Below are positions 1 to 6,318 of a DNA stretch of 7,489 nt, piece after piece. The stretch comes from Flavobacteriaceae bacterium (lineage in GTDB: Bacteria > Bacteroidota > Bacteroidia > Flavobacteriales > Flavobacteriaceae). Position 1 is the stretch's first letter. Every line of letters begins with the position of its first letter. Made by a program: the position numbers and the translations under genes. The notes under the pieces are model-generated. The model saw only the letters and a program-made list of their open reading frames with translations, was not told the DNA's origin and did no database searches. The DNA is taken from contig JABDPL010000222.1 of assembly GCA_013042825.1 (NCBI GenBank), forward strand, positions 1 through 7,489. The letters are read 5' to 3'.

Positions 1-577
1 GATGACGGTAATATCCTTCCAGGGACAAACCATCAAACAAAATGTCTTTGATGGCGAAACCCTTTGGAGCACCAACTTTATGACCCAGAAAGCCGAGAAA
101 AGCGACGGCGATATGGTAGCGATGTTCAAGAACGAATCAAATGACTTTCCGGATTCATTCCTGAATTATAAGGATAAAGGATATACGGTTTCACTTGAGG
201 GCAAAGAAGATATTGAAGGAACAGAATGCTTCAAGATTAAATTGATAAAAGAACCGATGACTATTGAAGGTAAGGAAGAAGAAGACGTTTCTTTTTATTT
301 CTTCGACACCGAAAACTATGTGCCTATCGCCATGCAGCGTGAAATTAAAATAGGTCAGGGAAAAGGTATGACAAGTGAAGTTACCTTTAGTGATTACCAG
401 GAAGTAGACGGATTGTATTTTCCATTTACTATGACCCAGGGAATCAAGGGACAGGGCGGTTCACCGATTACGATGGATTCGATAGAACTCAACCCGACGG
501 TAGATGACAAGGAATTTATGTTCCCGGAAGAAGCTGCGGGAGAAGAGAAAAAAGATAACAACGACAACAAAAACTAA
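1..577 (+). CDS. Outer membrane lipoprotein-sorting (LolA/LolB-like) protein, 5'-truncated by the window
   Basis: The reading frame is open from the first base, so the beginning of the gene lies off-window. The ATG at 2-4 is internal, because the protein lacks a signal peptide there and begins mid-strand. About 191 residues are visible, against roughly 240-260 for full-length relatives. They form alternating beta strands: a VSLEGKEDIEGTECFKIKL stretch (visible residues 63-81), YFFDTENYVPI (99-109) and SDYQEVDGLYFPF (130-142). This resembles the C-terminal part of the half-barrel of COG2834 outer-membrane lipoprotein-sorting proteins common in Bacteroidota. The family fold carries lipid or lipoprotein in the periplasm, but the exact cargo is not known. 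The last 15 residues are a low-complexity Glu/Lys/Asn tail. A strong terminator follows directly, so this is the last gene of its transcript. The family call is fairly sure; the biochemical role is inferred. Confidence 0.8.
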   Translation, partial: MTVISFQGQTIKQNVFDGETLWSTNFMTQKAEKSDGDMVAMFKNESNDFPDSFLNYKDKGYTVSLEGKEDIEGTECFKIKLIKEPMTIEGKEEEDVSFYFFDTENYVPIAMQREIKIGQGKGMTSEVTFSDYQEVDGLYFPFTMTQGIKGQGGSPITMDSIELNPTVDDKEFMFPEEAAGEEKKDNNDNKN

Positions 578-582
578 ATCCC

Positions 583-616
583 AAATCCCCGGCACTTCAG
601 TGTTGGGGATTTTTTT
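583..616 (+). terminator. Rho-independent terminator after the LolA-like gene
   Basis: The left arm 583-595 pairs with 600-612 to give a 13-bp stem, including two G-T wobbles, around a TTCA loop at 596-599. A run of seven T spans 610-616. It begins six bases after the LolA-like stop codon. The T-run ends only 22 bases before the start codon of the next gene. Confidence 0.85.
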
Positions 617-638
617 AATTGTTTAATCCCAACCATTT

Positions 639-3600
639 ATGAAGAAGACAATTTTCACAATTATTTTGTGCTTCACCCTTTTACCCTTTGCGGGCCAGGC
701 ACAACAAGCAACTGCCGAAATTAAGCTGGATGATCTTTTTGGTGATCTGAGAGCGCGGCAAATCGGACCGGCATTGATGAGCGGCCGGATTAACGATATG
801 GAAACCCACCCGGCCAATCCGCGAATAATTTATGCGGGAACAGCAGGTGGCGGAGTATGGAAATCGAACGATGCAGGAACTACCTTTAATCCGATTTTTG
901 ATGAATACTGCCAATCTATAGGAGCGGTAACCCTCGATCCTAACGATCCGGATAATACCGTCTGGGTTGGAACCGGTGAAACCTGGACACGTAATAGTGT
1001 TTCCATCGGTGATGGCCTTTATAAATCCAGCGATGGTGGCGCCACATGGAAAAAGATCGGATTTGAGAATTCTGAACGAATCGCCAATATAATTATCAAT
1101 CCGCAGAATTCAGACGAAATATATGTTGGCGTTCTCGGGGCCTTATGGTCAGATAGTGAAGAGCGCGGTGTCTATAAGTCAAGCGATGGTGGTAACAGCT
1201 GGGAGAAGATCCTATATGTGAACAATCAAACCGGATGCGCCGATATGGCGATGGATCCTGAAAATCCCAATATATTATATGCTTCCATGTGGGAATTCCG
1301 CAGAACCGCATGGTCGTTTAACTCCGGTGGAGAAAACAGTGCACTGTATAAATCGACCGATGGCGGAAAGACCTGGAATAAGATCCACAATGGATTTCCT
1401 GAAGGGAATCTGGGGCGTTTGGCAATCGCAGTAGCGCCATCGGATTCTGATATTTTGTATACCGTTATAGAAGCCGAGGAAGATACCAAAAAAGGACTCT
1501 ACCGCTCAAATGATGCGGGTGCCAATTGGGAACAACTCAATAATGATTTTGGAATTACTGTGAGACCATTCTATTTCTCCAGAATTGTTGTCGATCCGAA
1601 GAATCCTGATGTTGTCGTGAAGGGTGGACTAAGTGGGTCCATTTCACGAGACGGTGGAAAGACCTTCAGAAACCTCGGTAATATGCACAGCGATATCCAC
1701 GACATCGTATTTGACATCAACGATTCCGATCGTATTTATTTCGGAACCGATGGTGGTGTATATCGTTCTTGGAATGGCGGTACCACATGTGAGATCGTTG
1801 AAGATCTCCCGTTGTCGCAATTCTACCATATCAGTGTTGATAACGAAGAGCCTTATAATGTGTATGGCGGATTGCAGGATAATGGATCCTGGTACGGACC
1901 ATCATCTGCAGGCGGTGGCATTAAGGCCAGGGACTGGGTATCTATCGGTGGTGGTGACGGCTTCCGTGTTTTGAGGCACCCGACCAAAAAAATCATTTAT
2001 TCCGAAATGCAGGGCGCAGCCAATGTCTGGCGTTTCGATATGGAGAACAAACTGGTTAAGACCGTTCAGCCTTTAGAATTAGAAGGGTATCCAAAATTGA
2101 GATGGAATTGGAATCCACCAATAGCGGTAAGTGAGCATCAACCCGACAGGTTCTACATGGGCAGTCAGTTCCTCCACAAGTCGGAGGATATGGGAGACAG
2201 CTGGGAAATAATCTCTCCGGACCTTACAACAAATGATCCTGCGAAACAACAGCAGGAAGATTCGGGCGGACTTTCCATGGATAATTCAGGTGCAGAGAAT
2301 CATACAACCATATTTACCATTACCGAATCACCACTTGATGAGAACATCATCTGGGTTGGTACAGATGACGGTAATGTTCAGGTTACCACCGATGGTGGCA
2401 AGTCCTGGAATAATACCACACCCAATATTCAGGGACTGCCGGCCAATACCTGGGTTTATCATATTGAAGCCAGTGTTCACGGCAAGGGAACGGCTTATGC
2501 AGTTTTCGATGGCCATACAACAGGGGATTTCAAACCTTATGCTTACAAAACCACCGATTACGGAAAAACATGGACCAACATCATAAGTGATGATGTCGAG
2601 ATCTTTGCCCGTAATATTCAGGAGGATTATGAGAATGAGGATTTACTTTTCCTCGGAACTGAATTTGGCTTATATGTGACTATTAACGGTGGCAAGAATT
2701 GGAGCAAATTTGAGAATAACATGCCCGCCGTTGCTGTACATTTTATAGACCTTCAGAAACGCACGAATGATCTGGTTATGGGAACTCATGGCCGTGGTGT
2801 TATAATCATTGATGATATATCGCCACTTCGGGAGATAACCCCGGAGGCCATGGCCAAGAAAGTTCATTTCTTCGACAGTGAACCTTTTGTAATGAAAGAC
2901 CAAAGCGGTGCTTTCGGTAACGGATTCGGTGCAGAAACCCAGTTTGTCGGATCTAATGGTCCGGGTGGTGCACAGATAAAATACCTTCTCCCGAAACGTC
3001 ATACCTTTGGAAAAATGAGTATGGAGATTCAGGACATGGACGGAAATAAGATCGTTAGCGTGAGCCCTGGGAAATCTAAGGGTATAAACATCGTGAACTG
3101 GAATTTTACCATGAAGAATCCTAAGGTAGCCAAAGGAAAGACCTTTAGTTTTGGTGGCTTCACCTCACCTCGTGTGCCGGCCGGACAATATAAAGCGGTT
3201 TTAACAAAAGGCAAGGATACTTTCGAACATGTATTCGAGGTTGACTACGATAAGAAAACAGGCTTATCTGCCTCTGAGATTGCGCTCAAACAAGAAACGA
3301 CCATGAAGATGTACGATATGACCCAGGAATTGGCTTATATGGTATATGAACTGGACGCTTTGCACGAGGCCGTAAAAGGTAAAAACAAAAAGGTAGCCTC
3401 TGCTTTGAATGCATTGAAAGAAACACTGGTAATAACAACTGGTGATAATTATGTAGGATCGGCCGAACCGCAATTGCGCGAGAAAATGGCTGACTTGTAC
3501 AGCAAGATCGCCGGTAGTTATGATAGACCGTCAAAAGCAGAGTTGGATAATCTAAAAATGATCGAAACCCGATTTGAGAAAGCAAAAGCCGATTTTGCAA

Positions 3601-3668
3601 AACTCAAGAAAAAGGCCAAGGTTGATAACCTTGAACTTGAGGCCTTCGAAGATTTTATAAACGAATAA
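639..3668 (+). CDS. Exported VPS10/sortilin-like BNR (Asp-box) repeat beta-propeller protein
   Basis: A 1009-residue protein that starts with a Sec signal peptide: KK at 2-3, a hydrophobic core at about 5-18, and a probable signal peptidase I site near GQA-QQ at 21/22. No lipobox is present, so it should be periplasmic or released. Asp-box motifs (S/T-x-D-x-G-x-T/S-W/F) lie at residues 76-83, 130-137, 181-188, 239-246, 290-297, 336-343, 515-522, 583-590 and 638-645. Degenerate copies lie at 377-384 and 681-688. Asp-boxes mark propeller blade hairpins, so one large or two smaller propellers are expected. Residues 385-514 lack Asp-boxes but hold the Gly-rich VYGGLQDNGSWYG and GGGDGF segments, a possible ligand or active-site region. 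GTHGRGVIIIDDISPL (715-730) closes the propeller. Residues about 776-870 look like an Ig/FlgD-type beta sandwich, and 875-1009 are helical and Lys/Glu-rich. I see no type IX sorting domain at the end. Such proteins are often labelled 'glycosyl hydrolase', but no enzyme activity can be claimed here. The gene has terminators on both sides. Confidence 0.88.
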   Translation: MKKTIFTIILCFTLLPFAGQAQQATAEIKLDDLFGDLRARQIGPALMSGRINDMETHPANPRIIYAGTAGGGVWKSNDAGTTFNPIFDEYCQSIGAVTLDPNDPDNTVWVGTGETWTRNSVSIGDGLYKSSDGGATWKKIGFENSERIANIIINPQNSDEIYVGVLGALWSDSEERGVYKSSDGGNSWEKILYVNNQTGCADMAMDPENPNILYASMWEFRRTAWSFNSGGENSALYKSTDGGKTWNKIHNGFPEGNLGRLAIAVAPSDSDILYTVIEAEEDTKKGLYRSNDAGANWEQLNNDFGITVRPFYFSRIVVDPKNPDVVVKGGLSGSISRDGGKTFRNLGNMHSDIHDIVFDINDSDRIYFGTDGGVYRSWNGGTTCEIVEDLPLSQFYHISVDNEEPYNVYGGLQDNGSWYGPSSAGGGIKARDWVSIGGGDGFRVLRHPTKKIIYSEMQGAANVWRFDMENKLVKTVQPLELEGYPKLRWNWNPPIAVSEHQPDRFYMGSQFLHKSEDMGDSWEIISPDLTTNDPAKQQQEDSGGLSMDNSGAENHTTIFTITESPLDENIIWVGTDDGNVQVTTDGGKSWNNTTPNIQGLPANTWVYHIEASVHGKGTAYAVFDGHTTGDFKPYAYKTTDYGKTWTNIISDDVEIFARNIQEDYENEDLLFLGTEFGLYVTINGGKNWSKFENNMPAVAVHFIDLQKRTNDLVMGTHGRGVIIIDDISPLREITPEAMAKKVHFFDSEPFVMKDQSGAFGNGFGAETQFVGSNGPGGAQIKYLLPKRHTFGKMSMEIQDMDGNKIVSVSPGKSKGINIVNWNFTMKNPKVAKGKTFSFGGFTSPRVPAGQYKAVLTKGKDTFEHVFEVDYDKKTGLSASEIALKQETTMKMYDMTQELAYMVYELDALHEAVKGKNKKVASALNALKETLVITTGDNYVGSAEPQLREKMADLYSKIAGSYDRPSKAELDNLKMIETRFEKAKADFAKLKKKAKVDNLELEAFEDFINE

Positions 3669-3674
3669 GGTTTT

Positions 3675-3704
3675 AAAAAGCCGGTCCTTCAGACCGGCTT
3701 TTTT
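3675..3704 (+). terminator. Rho-independent terminator after the VPS10-like gene
   Basis: The arm 3675-3686 (five A then GCCGGTC) pairs perfectly with 3692-3703 to give a 12-bp stem around the five-base loop CTTCA. A six-T run at 3699-3704 forms the base of the stem and the U-tract. It starts six bases after the stop codon, which ends at 3668. The A-rich left side could let it work on the other strand too, but no - strand gene ends nearby. Confidence 0.9.
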
Positions 3705-3729
3705 GTTGATAAAACCGTGAACAAGAAAT

Positions 3730-3747
3730 TTCCCTAATACAAGGGAA
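3730..3747. repeat. Short inverted repeat TTCCCT-N6-AGGGAA in the intergenic gap
   Basis: A perfect 6-bp inverted repeat (3730-3735 with 3742-3747) lies in the 82-base gap between the second terminator and the 138-residue gene, about 40 bases before its ATG. The 8-base palindrome AAGGCCTT (3746-3753) overlaps its right arm. It is in the right place for an operator or leader hairpin of the downstream gene. It is short enough to be chance, and no regulator is known for it. Confidence 0.25.
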
Positions 3748-3786
3748 GGCCTTTCATAATCTCTACATTTATAAAAACCTTCTGCA

Positions 3787-4203
3787 ATGAACGAAAGAGC
3801 CCACCAACTTAAAAGTATGCGCCCTGAGTTTTCAGCATCACTCATCAATGAGAAAATGAGTGAGGAAGAGCGATTTCAAAATCTTGTGCTTCGTCCTGTT
3901 ATTAAATTTCAACATGACCTGCTTATGCAGGTATTCAGAAATTATATCAAAAAACACAAAAATGTGTTTTATGAGCTTTCCGTGGAAAAACGCATAGCAT
4001 ATATAGAGAATGCCATCCACAAGAATATGAAGTTCAGGAATTCCATCAAAGGCATGATCATCGGTCTTTTTACCGTTGAGGAATATAGCCTTTACGCCAC
4101 GAATAGTTCTGCTTTGAATAAACGGATGATGAACATCGTAAAGGAACGCTTTTTAAGCAATATCCAGCTATTCGACAATCCTGAATTCCTGCAGGCTGTA
4201 TGA
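3787..4203 (+). CDS. Conserved-looking small soluble protein of unknown function
   Basis: A 138-residue protein that I cannot assign a function. It is predicted to be mostly helical and soluble, and it is basic (about 21 Lys/Arg against 15 Asp/Glu). It has no signal peptide, membrane span, Cys pair or recognisable catalytic motif. Notable segments are EERFQNLVLRPVIKFQHDLL (27-46), the Lys-rich YIKKHKNVFYELS (53-65), and KFRNSIKGMIIGLFTVEEY (82-100) followed by NSSALNKRMMNIVKERF (106-122). The overall look is of a compact helical bundle found in flavobacteria. From memory, some relatives carry an automatic 'glyoxalase' label, but no metal-binding VOC pattern is visible, so I would not use it. 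The start at 3787 is the first in-frame ATG after an upstream in-frame TAA at 3772. The terminator before it implies its own promoter within 3705-3786, and none is clear. Its TGA directly abuts the stop of the opposite-strand DUF2461 gene. Confidence 0.75.
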   Translation: MNERAHQLKSMRPEFSASLINEKMSEEERFQNLVLRPVIKFQHDLLMQVFRNYIKKHKNVFYELSVEKRIAYIENAIHKNMKFRNSIKGMIIGLFTVEEYSLYATNSSALNKRMMNIVKERFLSNIQLFDNPEFLQAV

Positions 4204-4881
4204 TCAGATAAGCGATACACCATTTAAGTCGGTTGTGAGAACATCGCTCATATAATCGAAATATGGCCTGATGGCCTTGAACGATTTATCGATGTTTTCC
4301 AGGAAACCTTCTGAAGTAACCTCCTTATCGGTAAACGGTTTGGTGAAAATGAACTGTTTTTTCCTGATCAGGTCGATTGCCAAGTGATCCTTGCTGAATC
4401 CCTTGGGTGCTGTTTTAAGCTCGTCGCCTACCAATTCTCCCCAGCTTGCCTTGAATGCTGAATTATTGATGATATCTCTGAACTCAGAATCATCCATCTC
4501 AAATTCTTTTCTTATCCTGTAGAGGTCTTCCTTGTTGGGGTCCCAGAAACCGGTGGCCAGAAAAGAATCATCATTCGGAGATATCTGCAGATAATACCCG
4601 CCACGCAATTCCGGCTTTTTTCTGTGAAATGAACCACCAAAATGTGTCTTATAGGGGGTTTTATTCTTAGAGAACCTGACATCCCTGTAGATCCTGAACA
4701 TTTTCATCTTATCAACTTCATCATGAATATTCAGGTTGTTGTAGATCATATTGTAAAATTCCTTGACCTGAGCTTCAATGGCCTTGAATTCCTTCTTGTG
4801 ATCGTTAAACCAGTCGCGATTGTTGTTCTTGGCCAGGTTTTTAAAGAATGTGAGGGCTTCCTTAGGAATGCTAACAGACAT
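4204..4881 (-). CDS. DUF2461 (TIGR02453) family protein
   Basis: A 225-residue protein with the hallmarks of DUF2461. NNNRDWFNDHKKEF (19-32) lies at the N-terminus. It is followed by MFRIYRDVRFSKNKTPYKTH (61-80), then GGYYLQISPNDDSFLATGFWDP (94-115) and a C-terminal KPF (181-183) before the last helices. Length is typical for the family (about 215-230). No biochemical function is established; the conserved Arg, Lys, Tyr and His in the RDVRFSKNKTPYKTH block suggest an anion or nucleic-acid binding surface, which is only inference. There is no signal peptide, so it is cytoplasmic. It is the last gene of the - strand run, starting 39 bases after the TruA-like stop. The interval is in the same frame and free of stops, but M1 matches the usual family N-terminus. 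No terminator is visible at its end, which runs straight into the convergent gene. Confidence 0.87.
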   Translation of the reverse strand: MSVSIPKEALTFFKNLAKNNNRDWFNDHKKEFKAIEAQVKEFYNMIYNNLNIHDEVDKMKMFRIYRDVRFSKNKTPYKTHFGGSFHRKKPELRGGYYLQISPNDDSFLATGFWDPNKEDLYRIRKEFEMDDSEFRDIINNSAFKASWGELVGDELKTAPKGFSKDHLAIDLIRKKQFIFTKPFTDKEVTSEGFLENIDKSFKAIRPYFDYMSDVLTTDLNGVSLI

Positions 4882-4920
4882 GTTTTCGAGATTTGTTCTG
4901 AAATTACTAAATAAAAAGGG

Positions 4921-5706
4921 TTATTCAAATTCTATCCTGTTAAGGATCAGCCCGGAAGCAGGCGCGATATAGTCCATTGTCATGCCGGAATCATCCCTCA
5001 GGCTTTTCCTGATGTCCTCAAGGGTGATCTCATGCCGTCCTAAATTGATCAGAGTTCCCATCATAAGCCGAATCTGGTTCCTCATAAATCCTTTACCGAC
5101 CACCCGCAAAACATAGGTCTTCTCCGGGAAGAAATTTGCCTGGAACAGCTCATTCTCCCTGAGTTCACAGTGCTTGATTTCACGAACATAGTTACCCCTG
5201 TCGTTGGCCTGATAGCAATATGCTTTAAAATCATGTTCTCCCTGAAAGAGTTCCGCACCTCTTGTCATGATCTCTATGTCCAAACGATCCAGGATTGTAG
5301 TCATTATGGGCGCACAAAACGGATGGAACTTTTCACCATGGGCGAACAGATAGAGGTATTCTTTCTCTTTTACATCCTGAATAACATTAAACCCCTCATC
5401 AACCTCTCGAATTGTCAAAGCCCTGATATCCTGCGGAAGGTTGGTGTTAAATAACTCAAGGAATTCATCGAGATCATCCAAAGGCTTATTCTTCAGAAAT
5501 AATTCGAAAACGGCGCCCCGGGCCGAAACTTTGGCATCTGTGCGACCAGAACTCAGGGTTTTGAAATTCTGACCATCAAGCACATAGTTTAAGGTCCGGT
5601 CGATCATGAATTGCAGGGTTTTCAGATTGGGTTGCTTTTGCCATCCATGAAATCTGTATCCCAGATATTCAATACTGATCAGATAATAGTATGTCTTGTC
5701 AAACAC
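4921..5706 (-). CDS. truA: TruA-family tRNA pseudouridine synthase, divergent type
   Basis: A 261-residue protein close to the usual TruA length (about 245-270). TruA converts U38-U40 of the tRNA anticodon stem to pseudouridine. The N-terminal YLGYRFHGWQKQP (14-26) matches the family's Y-x-G-x-x-F/Y-x-G-W-Q element. The catalytic Asp is D57 in SSGRTDAKVSA (52-62). KEYLYLF (115-121) holds the conserved Tyr, GEHDFKAYC (156-164) the G-x-H-D-F element, and GKGFMRNQIRLMMGTLI (204-220) the C-terminal helix motif. It differs from bacterial TruA, where the motif normally reads GRTD-A/T/K-G-V-H-A; here Gly is Lys and His is Ser. The usual FHAR segment reads FNVIQ. The VSA ending recalls eukaryotic Pus1/Pus3 (TDKGVSA). 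It may therefore be a paralogue with a different tRNA target. The start is a GTG nine bases after the hisIE stop; no ATG is available before the active site. The tight spacing suggests translational coupling to hisIE. Confidence 0.85.
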   Translation of the reverse strand: MFDKTYYYLISIEYLGYRFHGWQKQPNLKTLQFMIDRTLNYVLDGQNFKTLSSGRTDAKVSARGAVFELFLKNKPLDDLDEFLELFNTNLPQDIRALTIREVDEGFNVIQDVKEKEYLYLFAHGEKFHPFCAPIMTTILDRLDIEIMTRGAELFQGEHDFKAYCYQANDRGNYVREIKHCELRENELFQANFFPEKTYVLRVVGKGFMRNQIRLMMGTLINLGRHEITLEDIRKSLRDDSGMTMDYIAPASGLILNRIEFE

Positions 5707-5715
5707 CTTGTGAAA

Positions 5716-6318
5716 TTAATTATGCCTCGATTCCAACCGGCTAACAACATCCTCAAGTTCAAATCCTTTGGCCTTCAATAGAATCAGATAGTGAAACAGT
5801 AAGTCGGCGCTTTCATCGATAAAGAGATCATCATTTGAATCCTTGGCCTCTATGACCAATTCAACAGCCTCCTCACCTACTTTTTGGGCAATCTTGTTTA
5901 TTCCATTGCTAAACAATTTGGAAACATAAGATTCTTCCGGCTTGAAGTTTTGTACCCGGTCGGTAATTATGTCTTCAAGAGAACTCAAAAATCCATAATG
6001 GGATTTGTTCTCCTCATCCCAACAGCTGTCGCTACCGGTATGACAGGTAGGACCAGCGGGCTTTGCTTTTATCAATAGAGTATCATTGTCACAGTCGGCT
6101 GAGATACTGTGAACCTGCAGGTAATGACCACTCTCCTCACCTTTGGTCCAAAGGCGTTGCTTCGTTCGGCTGTAAAATGTAACCCGTTGTGTTTCTGAGG
6201 TCTTCCTGTAAGCCTCTTCGTTCATAAATCCCAACATCAGGACAGTCCTGGTAATGGCATCCTGCACAATGGCAGGAACAAGTCCGTCACTATACTTCTG
6301 AAAATCCAAGTTTGTCAT
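5716..6318 (-). CDS. hisIE: Bifunctional phosphoribosyl-AMP cyclohydrolase / phosphoribosyl-ATP pyrophosphatase
   Basis: A 200-residue fusion of the two enzymes of histidine steps 2 and 3. The N-terminal HisI domain (about 1-112) opens the adenine ring of phosphoribosyl-AMP. It shows DCDND (75-79), the Mg-binding aspartates, and GPTCHTGSDSCW (89-100), the Zn-ligand cysteines C92 and C99; a third ligand is probably C76. The C-terminal HisE domain (about 113-200) removes pyrophosphate from phosphoribosyl-ATP. It shows INKIAQKVGEEAVE (140-153) and ESADLLFH (169-176), the acidic metal site of the MazG-like fold. Length agrees with enterobacterial HisIE (about 203). All key residues are present, so both activities are expected in the cytoplasm. 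The start ATG overlaps the hisF stop in an ATGA (6315-6318), so translation is probably coupled. The TruA-like gene follows after nine bases in the same frame. Confidence 0.95.
   Translation of the reverse strand: MTNLDFQKYSDGLVPAIVQDAITRTVLMLGFMNEEAYRKTSETQRVTFYSRTKQRLWTKGEESGHYLQVHSISADCDNDTLLIKAKPAGPTCHTGSDSCWDEENKSHYGFLSSLEDIITDRVQNFKPEESYVSKLFSNGINKIAQKVGEEAVELVIEAKDSNDDLFIDESADLLFHYLILLKAKGFELEDVVSRLESRHN

Noticed and set aside
2..4. ATG at the window start as the true start of the LolA-like gene
   Set aside because: The frame is open to the edge, no signal peptide follows, and the protein would lack the N-terminal part of its family.
669..671. Cys11 of the VPS10-like protein as a lipobox cysteine
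   Set aside because: It lies inside the hydrophobic core without an L-x-[AG]-C context; the GQA-QQ cleavage site fits better.
1633..1974. 113-residue + strand frame and other frames inside 639-3668
   Set aside because: They overlap the long VPS10-like reading frame in other frames and show no domain features.
639..3668. Assigning sialidase or GH74 xyloglucanase activity from the Asp-boxes
   Set aside because: Asp-boxes are structural and occur in many non-enzymes; I cannot identify a catalytic set from the sequence.
3764..3771. TACATTTA as a Bacteroidota -7 box (TAnnTTTG) for the 138-residue gene
   Set aside because: The final G is missing, no TTTG lies 19-21 bases upstream, and it sits only 15 bases before the ATG.
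4190..4220. Bidirectional terminator at the convergent stop codons
   Set aside because: Only the six-base TGATCA is symmetric; no stem with a T-run can be drawn on either strand.
4642..4914. 90-residue + strand open frame
   Set aside because: Antisense shadow of the DUF2461 gene, with no independent support.
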